From positions 46,687,247-46,751,246 of the forward strand of contig CM055065.1 of NCBI GenBank assembly GCA_029204045.2: a DNA stretch of 64,000 nucleotides. The letters are read 5' to 3'. Origin of the DNA: Tillandsia leiboldiana. Its lineage: Eukaryota; Streptophyta; Magnoliopsida; Poales; Bromeliaceae. A program made the position numbers and the translations under genes. Below are positions 12,756 through 24,710 of this stretch, piece by piece; within the stretch, counting starts at the first letter, position 1; each line of letters opens with the position of its first letter. The notes under the pieces are model-generated. The model made no database searches. It saw nothing but the letters and a program-made list of their open reading frames with translations, and was not told where the DNA came from.

Positions 12756-12759
<4 letters not shown>
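12321..12759 (-). pseudogene. G+C-rich gene-like fragment, possible first exon
   Basis: On the minus strand an open frame runs from about 12759 to 12367. A likelier internal start is the Met at about 12661, in the sequence MRRSASHQRLLLRRFSQEL. It is rich in Arg, Leu and Ala with an amphipathic, organelle-presequence-like start. A CT-rich microsatellite (12760-12805) lies just upstream on that strand, as in many plant 5' UTRs. Near 12400 a shifted frame reads FEKLARNGFLSRSDFAQC, which looks coding, so a frameshift is possible. No splice donor is visible before the AT-rich boundary at 12320. I do not recognise the protein. It may be a truncated host gene, a transposon-captured exon, or chance coding in G+C-rich DNA. 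Confidence 0.35.

Positions 12760-12805
<46 letters not shown>
12760..12805. repeat. GA microsatellite
   Basis: About 23 GA units, followed by a GGGA-rich stretch to about 12840. Confidence 0.95.
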
Positions 12806-12813
<8 letters not shown>

Positions 12814-13140
12814 GGAGGGAGGGAGGGAGGTAGGAAGGGAGGAAGGGGAGGGGGGAACCGAGGAGTAGGGGGGACGGGCGGAGGGGGGAGGCGGAGAAAC
12901 CGAGGCACCACCCAGGACAACGAATAAAAAGATGCCATGTCAGCAATGCACAGCATTGCGACACCTCATCACAATGCACGAAATACTGACACGTCACGCG
13001 GAGGAACCGCCAAATTATATTTTGTATAGATTTTGTCCTTCTCTTCCTGCTTACTTCGGGCATACCGTTTGCGTTGTTTCTGTCGTAGCTCTGTTTTGCG
13101 TTGAACTCTCCGCCGTCACAGTCGGTATTTTTATTTAAAA
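12806..13140. other. Purine-rich then balanced non-coding DNA
   Basis: GGGA-type low complexity to about 12890, then G+C-balanced sequence that could be the promoter side of the minus-strand fragment at 12321-12759. Frames through the GA tract are low-complexity artefacts. Confidence 0.4.
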
Positions 13141-13323
13141 ATATCGATGGACAACGGATATCTAATTTTTTTTTTGAATTAGAATCTTAACGAAATGAAT
13201 TTATTTAATATTAAATAAATATAAATTTAAATATGAATATAAAAAATAAAAATTTGAAGAATTTAAATTTAGATATAAATTTTGACTGCGCCGAATTCGA
13301 ATTCGAATCCGAATTAATTTTAC

Positions 13324-13402
<79 letters not shown>

Positions 13403-13869
13403 ATTTTATATTTTAAACATTTAAATTTAATATAATATATTTTAAAGTATTATAAAGATAAAATGAAAAATAATTATTTCATATTTGAATTTTTAAGTTC
13501 GGATTAGGATTTTAATTTTTTTATCGAATTTAATTTTGGATATAAATTTTTAAAATTTGTCGTATTCAAATTCGGATTGGAGTTTCGAATTTAATAGTCG
13601 AGCTCGATTTTTTTAAAATTCGCTTTGATCTTTATTTTTGCTATCTCATCAGTGTCCTTCTTGCCCTGTCATTGTTTTTTAAAAATAAAGTACTATACTA
13701 TTAATAACGTAAAATTATTAATATTATTAAATTAATATTTTTTAAAAAAATATAAATTTAGAATAATAGTAATTTTCTAGATTTAGTACATTATTAGTTG
13801 AATAATATAATCTAAAAATTAAAAATAATTAAAAATAATTAATTTAATGGTGAAAAATTTAATAGCACT
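13141..13869. other. AT-rich non-coding DNA with TA microsatellite
   Basis: A TA run at 13330-13399 and A/T-rich sequence on both sides. No gene or element end recognised. Confidence 0.7.
13330..13399. repeat. TA microsatellite
   Basis: About 70 nt of TA dinucleotides. Confidence 0.95.
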
Positions 13870-14632
13870 AAGTGTTTGGAAATGATAAATTCACAGGGTT
13901 TTGAAAACGGTGTCCACACGACACCCAGGTTTTACAAAGCCGTTTTGAAATCTATAAATACACAGGATTTTGAAAACGGTGCCCACTCGACACCTGTGTT
14001 TTCCAAAACTATTTCGAAACCCATAAATCCACAGAGTTTTGAAAACAGTGCCCACCCGACACCAATGTTTTTCAAATCCTTTTCGCAACGTTTTCTTTCA
14101 TTTTCTTTTTAGTTTGAAAACGACCAACTTTCCGATAGTAACTAAACATGCATCCTCAGAGTACTGTAATGAATCCAACATCCAAGTCAACCCCACAAAA
14201 GTATCACACCCACATAGCTACTAACAGATAATGAAATGAGCAAAAGAAGAACTAACCACAGTCTGTAGCCTCGAAGGGCCAAGAGACCTCTCATCGCGGC
14301 CTCACCGTCGCCTTAGCTCTCACCCCTGACTGAACCTGTCACAGAATGGGGAGTCAGCGACACAAGATACAAAGTATGAAAAGCATGAAGGGCTATAACT
14401 AAAGCAAACTGTAAGAAAAACCAGAGCAACCGCCCTCATCATCGTGCAACCGATAGTAAAACCCTCCCCCGTGCATAATCTAAACCGGGCACCTGCCCCG
14501 GCAACCCAGACCGAGTACCAACCTCGGCAAACCAGACCGAGCACCAACCTCGGCAACCCAGACCGAGCACCAACCTCGGCAAACCAGACCGAGCACCAAC
14601 CTCGGCAACCCAAACCGAGCACCAACCTCGGC
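13870..14632 (-). mobile_element. Old chromovirus-like LTR remnant, left part
   Basis: Minus-strand relative of the chromovirus LTR at 37487-40298. Diagnostic shared strings are the three spaced TTTGAAAACGGTG-like repeats with GCCCAC and CGACACC (13905-14080), which correspond to the CGGTTTTCAAAACATGGGTGCC region near 39960, and GGGGAGTCAGCGAC near 14348, matching the reverse of the GTCGCTGACTTCCC region near 39614. The remnant continues at 24415-24483 and 35103-36551 because two younger elements split it. Confidence 0.65.
14503..14632. repeat. 25-26 bp minisatellite, five units
   Basis: Units of the type AACCAGACCGAGCACCAACC followed by TCGGC. One more unit sits at 24415-24445, beyond the inserted element, and related units occur at 35213-35284. 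The TCGGC end of a unit is the target duplication of the 14633-24414 element. Confidence 0.9.
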
Positions 14633-17600
14633 TGTCACGCCCCGAGTTTTGAAAAGCAGGCTAGATTTTTTTTTTTTTTTTTTTTTTTATAAATCAGAGT
14701 TCGCAAACCGGGCGTAACAGACTGCCACACGTATAGTAAATTCCCTGCCCAACTGGACAGAGCCTTTCCTATACATGCACGGCTAATCATAATCAGTCCA
14801 TATCAGAGTAGTCTAAACTATGCATGCAAAACTAGCCAATGTATAATAATTAAACTGAAATGCGGAAAATAAATATACTGACTACAAGGGGTCGATACTA
14901 TCGCAATCGTCTCACCAACGTGTCCCGACATCCCATCACCCAAGCGACCTGAAAAATGGTCACCCAGGGGGTGTGAGATACACTGTACATGTATCCCAGT
15001 GGGCACGACGAGCCGAGAAATAGCTAATCGTACCTACTGGATACAATAATCTGCAGATAGTAATAGATCAATAGGTAAAGCTGAATAATCAATAAGTCAC
15101 GATATAACTGAGCAGATATGGGTACAGAAATATCAGAATCAATCAGAATGATAACCAACTATAACTGAACAGATATTGGTACAGAAATAAATAGTAAAAC
15201 ATGCCAGAATGTAGAAACATAAGCTATGCATCAACGAAAGAATCAGCAAATACTAACCGATGCCACTGTTGGTCACGGGGACCTCAGGCGAAGCTGTCCA
15301 TGCCAAACCAATCACAATCATACTGGATTCCACCTAGCAGAACTGAACCGCAACCCCGTACCATTGATATAGCCGAGAGGATCCTCGTACCAAAGGTACA
15401 GCCGAGAGTTTCCTCATATCGGTACCGCCGAGGGGCTCCCCGTACCCAGTGATACAGCAAGAGAGGGGCGAGCTCACGGGTCAAGCAGACCCTTTACCGG
15501 TAAAGAACGCAATGTGGGGGATCAATCCCACAGCGTACGCGAACGAACAGCAGGTGTACAATCATCACTATGCTAATGCTCAAGCTCACGGTCCACAGAC
15601 CGGGTAATCAGCAAAATGCCGGAAATCCCCACAGGGATACAAATGTCTGTATATCATCATAGGTCTATCATGCATATCTGGAATGTAAAAGCAAGTATCT
15701 CTGGATATAGATGTAGTATAACAATGACGGATATGAAAGCAATCAACAGGCATGATCAGACCATGAAAATCTACTGTATCGATGAGCAGATGAACAAGAA
15801 CAGTCCAAATAATATCTATCATCTAGGAACATGAAACATATAGGCATAATCATCAAGGCCAAATCAAGAACAGGTGTCCGACTGGACTAAAGCAAACAGA
15901 GGGCCGAAAAGATAAAGCCCGGACCGAAGATAACCCACCTGAATGTAGGCAGTCCAACGACTCCAACAGAAGGCTCGTGGGCCGGAGTCAGACTGCAAGA
16001 ACCTGAATCATATAACTGGGATCAATAACAGACTCACTCGTACCCATCCCGACAACACTATATCAATAAAATACTATCACGGAAAACTTAGCCAAAACCA
16101 GGCTTAAACCGGAGTTTCCGGAAAAACTATCGAACCATTAAGCCGACATGCCGACAGTTTAGAAAATATCCGAAATCTGCCGAACTGTACCTGCTGACTC
16201 TAAATATCACCATCTAAATGCTCGAGTAAACAATGGCAAGATTACAATCTCATGTATTGAAACGTTGCCATAATTACTCCTGCCGTAAAAACTGACTTTT
16301 TCGCCGATTAACGGAACTGTAGTCGATTCCACTCTACTGGAGCTTACAGAACTTCAACAAAAAGACCAATGGGTGCGTGATTACTGTCTAAGGACAGCCA
16401 TGAAGTCACATTTGCGACTTGGCCCACAATAGTTCCTTAATTTGCGTAAAAACTCTAAGTTAAAACACTGTTTCGGCTCGTTCTAGCAATCCGGGAGTCC
16501 AAACGCGACGCCGTAAGTTTCAGTGTGTTTGTTTCGACAAGACGAAGCTCGTGCTCACAAGATTGGGCTGACACAGATCTCGAGAACAAGGTTGGCCCAT
16601 AACACATTAGGGTTCAATTACAACTATGCAACATCTTAACATTTACTTGATCAATTAAGGAGCTAGCTGGAGCATCATGTACAGGAAGGTAAGTAGAGTT
16701 GAGGGCTCACCTCAGGTGCACCGGGGAGTGGCCGGAACAGTCGGCCGGAGCAACCCGCAAAGAGGCCTTGAGCTCGGTTTGGTGTAACTCCTAGGCAGAC
16801 CTTACCCTGTCAGCAACCAAGGTGAGCAGCAGCTAGTTAGGGGTCCCAGATGAGGACCAGTCCATGTTGGGTCGAGCCCCGGTGGCCGGAGGCGGCGGCG
16901 GCCGGAGGCCAACCCAAGGTGGAGACTTCGAGTGCAAGTATGCAACTAGGTTACAGGGGGTGTCCCAGGCCCTAAATAAAATCATGGGAAGCTTAAAGAT
17001 GGCATCTAGGTCTTACCTATAGGGGTGCCCGGATCCCGGAGCGCCGGGGATGGCCGGAGGTGGAGCCCGAGTCCAATTCGGGTGCAACCCTAAGGATCAA
17101 GAACCCGACGTTAAGAGGGCCATGCAACACCACCATTGTTCTTAAAATGATGAAATAGACCTACCTGCAGGGTTTCCGGTGGTCTGGAGGCGCCGGCGAC
17201 GCGCGGCGGCGGAGCTCGGCCGAGGTCCAAGGTCGCCAATGGCGGATTCCGGCCGGGCAGCTCCGGGCCAGTGCAAGATGGACCAGAAGCTTCGTCTCCA
17301 CACCACGAAGCTCGGTGCAGTGGTGGCCGGCGTCGGGGGGCCGCGGCGGCGCCGGACGGCGACGGTCGAGCTAAGTGCAGAAAACCGGATTCTAGGGCTT
17401 GTCCGCTCGGGTCCGATCCCAAACCGATCGTCGTCCAACTTTAGGGAAAGCTTGCAGTCGCCAAGAGAAGCAAGATCAATGGTTCTGATCTCGGTCTTGA
17501 CGGCCGGATGAAGCCCGCGCCCGCGATCGGTCAGAAAACGATAATCCGGCGAGGATGGCTCCCGCCGGCGATCGGGACGGCGGCCTCGGCTCGGCCTGCA

Positions 17601-18707
17601 CCCGGAGGGTCGCCTCGATGTCAGAAGCATACTGCACATGCCCAAAAGCCAAAACTAAAAGGAAAGTTGCAACAACTCACCTCACCGGCGTAATGGAAGA
17701 TGAAGGGTGACCCCGCGGCGGCGCAGGGCGGCGGCCGGGGCCGGTTACACTCGGGCTCGGATGCGGCTTCACAGAGGAGTCCTCAGAGAACTCTCTGCCC
17801 AGTGAGAATCCTCCCAAGCATCTCCTCCCCAACAACCTGAGAGTATAGCGTTTCTTGATGCTTTCTTCTCCGGCGACGGGGAGGCGGCGGCCGGTGCGGG
17901 CTCCCGTGCAGTGCGGCAGAGAGAAGGAGGATCGTTGGAGGGCTGCGGCTAGGGCTGAGGGCATTAGGGTTTCTTGGAACCTAAGCTCGAAGGCATGTGT
18001 ATATATATATAGGGTTCTAAGTGCAAATATCACCTTTTTCGCCTTGTTTCACGCTTTTCGAGGCGATCCGCTCGTCGAAACGAAAAATGGACTGCGCCAT
18101 GACGTCCGGCTCGACGAGACCTATCAGGTAGCGATCTCTGATTTTCGAAAAACTATCCGGATAAAATTGCGGTCTATAAAATACTATCCCGAAATACAGT
18201 TATCGCGCTTTTCGAGACTTTAGGGTCGTCAAACTGAAATTCCGTCAGTGCCACTGTATCCAGAATGACGAAACCGTTCGAAACGACTACCTGGATCACT
18301 ATGTTCGGAATTCGAACAGTGAATTAGTCCACGTCGCATTCGGCGTGGTCCCGAAAATTAGGGTTACTGTTCATCTACAGTAATTCACTTAAGTGCACTG
18401 CGCACAGAGCACTGTTTCATTGATCGCGAGATTCGTCCGCTTCTTCGCTGATTTCTGGAAGATCCGACCGTCAGATCGAAAAGTGCTGAATATGAATCTA
18501 GCTTAGTTCGACAAGACGATCGCAACGGTCAATTCGGATTTCCAAGATCATGTCTGGATTGGAAAATAGCCTTTTTGCCTCGTAAATCGTGCAACTTGCA
18601 CACTGGCGATTGACCATATAGGCCAACAGGGGTCATTTGAATTCAAAACCAGATCAAAATACACTTTTAGACTATTTATTAAAAATAAGATATTTTGAGT
18701 TTCTACA
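14633..18707 (-). repeat. 3' LTR of gag-only element
   Basis: On the minus strand it begins TGTAGAAACTC and ends CTCGGGGCGTGACA. Contents in transcription order: conserved block near 18050-18140, TATA-like run at 17997-18012, donor-like junction at 17680/17681, further G+C-rich exon-like blocks with donor-like ends (17165, 17025, about 16805, 16710), and near the end a hairpin at 14724-14783 and a T/A run at about 14667-14688. Confidence 0.92.
17673..18012 (-). promoter_or_regulatory. TATA-to-splice-donor module in 3' LTR
   Basis: Minus-strand TATATATATATACA at 17997-18012. About 325 nt downstream is CCGGTGAG then GTGAGTTG (17680/17681), a good plant donor consensus. The 5' LTR has the same module at 23383-23720. 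Confidence 0.5.
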
Positions 18708-18817
18708 TCACTTACAACTTAAAAGAAGTTTCGTCCCTGAAACTTACAACTTAAAAAAAAGTTTTATTCCCAGAGCTTACAACCTAAAGTCATACTTTAT
18801 GGAATGCTAAAACTAGT
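18708..18817 (-). promoter_or_regulatory. Pre-3'-LTR region with palindrome
   Basis: On the minus strand, downstream of gag, AGTTTCAGGGACGAAACT (18727-18744) can form a short stem, then AAGTTGTAAGTGA leads into the 3' LTR. The purine tract is weak. The chromovirus has the same motif at 45353-45370. Confidence 0.6.
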
Positions 18818-20170
18818 TTATTCGAGAGCTACAAAGTCTGTCGTCGGGTTTTCCTCCGCTGGTTCTCCATGAGGGGTCAATGCATAGACCCGTCGTGCTG
18901 AGGCTTGACGCGCCCCCTCGGACTGACGAGGGAGGGGAGGACGCCCAGATGAAGCAGCGCTCGAGGAAGTACCCTGTCGCTGGTATGGGATCACAGGTGC
19001 TGGAGCAGTGGAGTGATCAGGTGTGATCCTCTGTGGGCAATTTTCCCGAATGTGTCCTGGCTGTCCGCATCCGTAGCAACGTCTATGTCGTCGTGGGCAC
19101 GTATTTGCATAGTGTGGACCACCGCAAAAGACACAAGGTCGCAGTCCACGTCGCTGGTTGCTAGCAGATGCGTTCACTGTCTGATCTTGGGATCGAGGAT
19201 ACTTGGGGGGTTTCCCGCTATCTTCAATTCTACTCCCAGAAGAAGTTCGCTTCTTATCCTTTCCTCTCTCAGTGGCATCCCGCTCTGCACGAGACATCTG
19301 GATTTCGGCCTCTATGGCGAGACAGCGTTCGACGCAGTTGTCGAAATCGGCAATAAGGTGGGAAGAGAGCTGGCGGCGTATATCATGTCGCAGCCCCTGA
19401 GAGAATAGCCGAACCTTGCGTCGTTCCTCGCGCACTGCTTGTGGCACCAGATCCGCAATGCGCAAGAACTCCTGTTCGTACTCGCGGACAGATCGATCAC
19501 CCTGCCGAATGTTCTCCAACTCGCGCTCGAGTCCTTCCTTCGTGGTCTCCTTGAGGTAATGGTGGTGCATGGCCTCCTTGAACTCGGGCCAGGAGGGTTC
19601 AGGCAAACCCTCGAAGTGACGCGCCCGATGTCGCTTCCACCATTTGCTCGCGCTTTCCTCAAGACAGTGCACAGCGATGTGCACCTTGTCGCGCTCCTCG
19701 GTGTAGAGGTCCTGGAACAGTTTCTCTATATGATCTAGCCACTCTTCCACAGCCCAATGGTCATCGTTTTTGCCCCGAAACACCCTTGGCTTAAATTTCT
19801 TGAATTCGAGGAGAACGGCCTTCGCTCGAGCCTTCTCTGCTTGATCCGCCTCGGCATTAGCTTTGGCATCAGCTACTTGGGTCACAGATCGAGACGACGC
19901 CGATGTCGTCTTGGCAGCAACAGCCGGTGCAACAGGGGGTGCAACCGGCGGTGTAGCAACTGGAACAGCTGGTGGGGGAACAGGTGGGGCAGGAGCAGCA
20001 GTCTGCTGCTGCTTGAAATGCTAGAACATCCCAGCCATAGCCGCCATCTGAGCCTCAAGTCGCTCTATGCGACCCTGATCCACGGGCTCGCTCTGCATGC
20101 TGGGTGATCGGCCGACACCTCGGCCAGAGCCCACACCTCGTCCCCGACCACGCACAGGAGGACGAGCCAT
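18818..20170 (-). pseudogene. gag: gag of the gag-only element (one nonsense codon)
   Basis: The frame from ATG at 20168-20170 to the stop at 18818 gives 450 codons. The start is chosen because it follows the primer site by about 155 nt and opens with an Arg/Gly-rich segment (MARPPVRGRGRG). A Pro/Ala-rich linker follows. The capsid-like domain (Retrotrans_gag type; WLDHIEKLF, WWKRHRARHF, FLRIADLVPQAVR) spans about residues 120-280. Two Cys/His motifs come next: CVFCGGPHYANTC and CYGCGQPGHIRENC, the second a normal CCHC knuckle. An in-frame TAG at 20021-20023 (codon 50), where relatives probably have Gln, fits a single C-to-T change. The rest is open. This layout resembles chromovirus Gag (compare 41054-41854), which packages RNA in cytoplasmic particles. 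Confidence 0.88.
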
Positions 20171-20324
20171 GCCTATACAAAAAAATAACCAGATCAGGAT
20201 AGTTTCAGCGGTAACACTGCCCTTGAGTTCCTAACCATTATTCGATCACCCCGCGCTCTCACGTAGATCACCAGTCATCCTAGGGCTCAATCATAACCAA
20301 ATACCTAGGTATCGTGTACCTATT

Positions 20325-20335
20325 CTCTGATACCA
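20325..20335 (-). other. Primer-binding site, gag-only element
   Basis: Minus-strand TGGTATCAGAG, complementary to the 3' end of initiator-Met tRNA, seven bases inside the 5' LTR. The same primer type is used by the chromovirus at 40307. Confidence 0.9.
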
Positions 20336-20342
20336 TCTAATC

Positions 20343-23300
20343 TGTCACGCCCCGAGTTTTGAAAAGCAGGCTAGATTTTTTTTTTTTTTTTTTTTTTATA
20401 AATCAGAGTTCGCAAACCGGGCGTAACAGACCGCCACATGTATAGTAAATTCCCTGCCCAACTGGACAGAGCCTTTCCTATACATGCACGACTAATCATA
20501 ATCAGTCCATATCAGAGTAGTCTAAACTACGCATGCAAAACTAGCCAATGTATAATAATTAAACTGAAATGCGGAAAATAAATATACTGACTACAAGGGG
20601 TCGATACTATCACAATCGTCTCACCAACGTGTCCCGACATCCCATCACCCAAGCGACCTGAAAAATGGTCACCCAGGGGGTGTGAGATACACTGTACATG
20701 TATCCCAGTGGGCACGACGAGCCGAGAAATAGCTAATCGTACCTACTGGATACAATAATCTGCAGATAGTAATAGATCAATAGGTAAAGCTGAATAATCA
20801 ATAAGTCACGATATAACTGAGCAGATATGGGTACAGAAATATCAGAATCAATCAGAATGATAACCAACTATAACTGAACAGATATTGGTACAGAAATAAA
20901 TAGTAAAACATGCCAGAATGTAGAAACATAAGCTATGCATCAACGAAAGAATCAGCAAATACTAACCGATGCCACTGTTGGTCACGGGGACCTCAGGCGA
21001 AGCTGTCCATGCCAAACCAATCACAATCATACTGGATTCCACCTAGCAGAACTGAACCGCAACCCCGTACCATTGATATAGCCGAGAGGATCCTCGTACC
21101 AAAAGGTACAGCCGAGAGTTTCCTCATATCGGTACCGCCGAGGGGCTCCCCGTACCCAGTGATACAGCAAGAGAGGGGCGAGCTCACGGGTCAAGCAGAC
21201 CCTTTACCGGTAAAGAACGCAATGTGGGGGATCAATCCCACAGCGTACGCGAACGAACAGCAGGTGTACAATCATCACTATGCTAATGCTCAAGCTCACG
21301 GTCCACAGACCGGGTAATCAGCAAAATGCCGGAAATCCCCACAGGGATACAAATGTCTGTATATCATCATAGGTCTATCATGCATATCTGGAATGTAAAA
21401 GCAAGTATCTCTGGATATAGATGTAGTATAACAATGACGGATATGAAAGCAATCAACAGGCATGATCAGACCATGAAAATCTACTGTATCGATGAGCAGA
21501 TGAACAAGAACAGTCCAAATAATATCTATCATCTAGGAACATGAAACATATAGGCATAATCATCAAGGCCAAATCAAGAACAGGTGTCCGACTGGACTAA
21601 AGCAAACAGAGGGCCAAAAAGATAAAGCCCGGACCGAAGATAACCCACCTGAATGTAGGCAGTCCAACGACTCCAACAGAAGGCTCGTGGGCCGGAGTCA
21701 GACTGCAAGAACCTGAATCATATAACTGGGATCAATAACAGACTCACTCGTACCCATCCCGACAACACTATATCAATAAAATACTATCACGGAAAACTTA
21801 GCCAAAACCAGGCTTAAACCGGAGTTTCCGGAAAAACTATCGAACCATTAAGCCGACATGCCGACAGTTTAGAAAATATCCGAAATCTGCCGAACTGTAC
21901 CTACTGACTCTAAATATCACCATCTAAATGCTCGAGTAAACAATGGCAAGATTACAATCTCATGTATTGAAACGTTGCCATAATTACACCTGCCGTAAAA
22001 ACCGACTTTTTCGCCGATTAACGGAACTGTAGTCGATTCCACTCTACTGGAGCTTACAGAACTTCAACAAAAAGACCAATGGGTGCATGATTACTGTCTA
22101 AGGACAGCCATGAAGTCACATTTGTGACTTGGTCCACAATAGTTCCTTAATTTGCGTAAAAACTCTAAGTTAAAACACTGTTTCGGCTCGTTCTAGCAAT
22201 CCGGGAGTCCAAACGCGACGCCGTAAGTTTCAGTGTGTTTGTTTCGACAAGACGAAGCTCGTGCTCACAAGATTGGGCTGACACGGATCCCGAGAACAAG
22301 GTTGGCCCATAACACATTAGGGTTCAATTACAACTATGCAACATCTTAACATTTACTTGATCAATTAAGGAGCTAGCTGGAGCATCATGTACAGGAAGGT
22401 AAGTAGAGTTGAGGGCTCACCTCAGGTGCACCGGGGAGTGGCCGGAACAGTCGGCCGGAGCAACCCGCAAAGAGGCCTTGAGCTCGGTTTGGTGTAACTC
22501 CCAGGCAGACCTTACCCTGTCAGCAACCAAGGTGAGCAGCAGCTAGTTAGGGGTCCCAGATGAGGACCAGTCCATGTTGGGTCGAGCCCCGGTGGCCGGA
22601 GGCGGCGGCGGCCGGAGGCCAACCCAAGGTGGAGACTTCGGGTGCAAGTATGCAACTAGGTTATAGGGGGTGTCCCAGGCCCTAAATAAAATCATGGGAA
22701 GCTTAAAGATGGCATCTAGGTCTTACCTGTAGGGGTGCCCGGATCCCGGAGCGCCGGGGATGGCCGGAGGTGGAGCCCGAGTCCAATTCGGGTGCAACCC
22801 TAAGGATCAAGAACCCGACGTTAAGAGGGCCATGCAACACCACCATTGTTCTTAAAATGATGAAATAGACCTACCTGCAGGGTTGCCGGTGGTCTGGAGG
22901 CGCCGGCGACGCGCGGCGGCGGAGCTCGGCCGAGGTCCAAGGTCGCTAATGGCGGATTCCGGCCGGGCAGCTCCGGGCCAGTGCAAGATGGACCAGAAGC
23001 TTCGTCTCCACACCACGAAGCTCGGTGCAGTGGTGGCCGGCGTCGGGGGGCCGCGGCGGCGCCGGACGGCGACGGTCGAGCTAAGTGCAGAAAACCGGAT
23101 TCTAGGGCTTGTCCGCTCGGGTCCGATCCCCAACCGATCGTCGTCCAACTTTAGGGAAAGCTTGCAGTCACTAAGAGAAGCAAGATCAACAGTTCTGATC
23201 TCGGTCTTGACGGCCGGATGAAGCCCGCGCCCGCGATCGGTCAGAAAATGATAATCCGGCGAGGATGGCTCCCGCCGGCGATCGGGACGGCGGCCTCGGC

Positions 23301-24414
23301 TCGGCCTGCACCCGGAGGGTCGCCTCGATGTCAGAAGCATACTGCACATGCCCAAAAGCCAAAACTAAAAGGAAAGTTGCAACAACTCACCTCAACGGAG
23401 TAATGGAAGATGAAGGGTGCCCCCGCGGCGACGCAGGGCGGCGGCCGGGGCCGGTTACACTCGGGCTCGGATGCGGCTTCACAGAGGAGTCCTCAGAGAA
23501 CTCTCTGCCCAGTGAGAATCCTCCCAAGCATCCCCTCCCCAACAACCCGAGAGTATAGCGTTTCTTGATGCTTTCTTCTCCGGCGACGGGGAGGCGGCGG
23601 CCGGTGCGGGCTCCCGTGCAGTGCGGCAGAGAGAAGGAGGATCGTTGGAGGGCTGCGGCTAGGGCTGAGGGCATTAGGGTTTCTTGGAACCTAAGCTCGA
23701 AGGCATGTGTATATATATAGGGTTCTAAGTGCAAATATCACCTTTTTCGCCTTGTTTCACGCTTTTCGAGGCGATCCGCTCGTCAAAATGAAAAATGGAC
23801 TGCGCCATGACGTCCGGCTCGACGAGACCTATCAGGTAGCGATCTTTGATTTTCGAAAAACTATCCGGATAAAATTATGGTCCATAAAATACTATCTCAG
23901 AATACAGTTATCGCGCTTTTCGAGACTTTAGGGTCGTCAAACTGAAATTCCGTCAGTGACATTGTGTCCAGAATGACGAAACCGTTCAAAACGACTACCT
24001 GGATCACTATGTTCGGAATCCGAACAGTGAATTAGTCCACCTCGCATTCGGCGTGGTCCCGAAAGTTAGGGTTACTGTTCATCTATAGTAATTCACTTAA
24101 GTGCACTGCGCACAGAGCACTGTTTCATTGATTGCGAGATTCGTCCGCTTCTTCGCTGATTTCTGAAAGATCCGACCGTCAGATCGGAAAGTGCTGAATA
24201 TGAATCTAGCTCAGTTCGACGAGACGATCGCAACGGTCAATTCGGATTTCCAAGATCATGTCTGGATTGGAAAATAGCCTTTTGCCTCGTAAATCGTGCA
24301 ACTTGCACACTGGCGATTGACCATATAGGCCAACAGGGGTCATTTGAATTCAAAACCAGATCAAAATTCACTTTTAGACTATTTATTAAAAATAAGATAT
24401 TTTGAGTTTCTACA
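20343..24414 (-). repeat. 5' LTR of gag-only element
   Basis: Nearly identical to 14633-18707. TATA-like run at 23707-23720 and donor-like junction at 23390/23391 on the minus strand. Sample differences are GTACCTGCTGAC versus GTACCTACTGAC and one extra A near 21100. Confidence 0.92.
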
Positions 24415-24483
24415 TCGGCACACCAAACCGAGCACCAACCTCGGCACACACCGCTCACACCCCCCACCCACGGGGGCCCCTAT
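24415..24483 (-). mobile_element. Sliver of old chromovirus-like LTR
   Basis: TCGGCACACC, one minisatellite unit, then ACACCGCTCACACC, continuing the remnant from 14632 toward 35103. Confidence 0.6.
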
Positions 24484-24710
24484 TGTTACGGATTTTGTTT
24501 TGGCGCATTTCGTGAAAGTGTTAAGTCTTGAAGATTGAAGATGAATGAAGTTTGGATCATATAACTCAATCTCAAGAAAGAAGAATTCAAAAGGATCAGG
24601 TAAGTTTAACTAAATATTTTTGGTGATCCGAATACTTCTTGTAGTGTAGAAACACTTGGAAGAATGTTTTATCGCATAAAAATCAAGAACTGGACATGGG
24701 ACATGTTCAG

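Larger units (their letters stand above)
14633..24414 (-). mobile_element. Gag-only LTR retrotransposon (TR-GAG type), family A, complete
   Basis: Two LTRs of 4075 and 4072 bp, nearly identical on reading, enclose only 1635 bp. A perfect duplication TCGGC flanks it (14628-14632 and 24415-24419). On the minus strand the order is 5' LTR (20343-24414), primer site (20325-20335), one gag gene (20170-18818), a short tail and 3' LTR (14633-18707). No protease, RT, RNase H or integrase is present, so it depends on another element for copying and insertion. Differences between the LTRs are mostly C/T and G/A, as expected of deamination at methylated cytosines. The few differences imply recent insertion. 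Confidence 0.93.

Noticed and set aside
12488..13063. Minus-strand frame with long Ser-Leu repeats
   Set aside because: Translation of the GA microsatellite.
15201..15834. Short frames repeated at 20910-21544
   Set aside because: They are duplicated only because both lie in the two LTRs of one element, and related solo LTRs do not keep them open.
17142..17645. Minus-strand frame of 167 codons, also at 22852-23355
   Set aside because: It crosses the proposed exon-like blocks and is not open in other family-A copies, so I do not call a protein.
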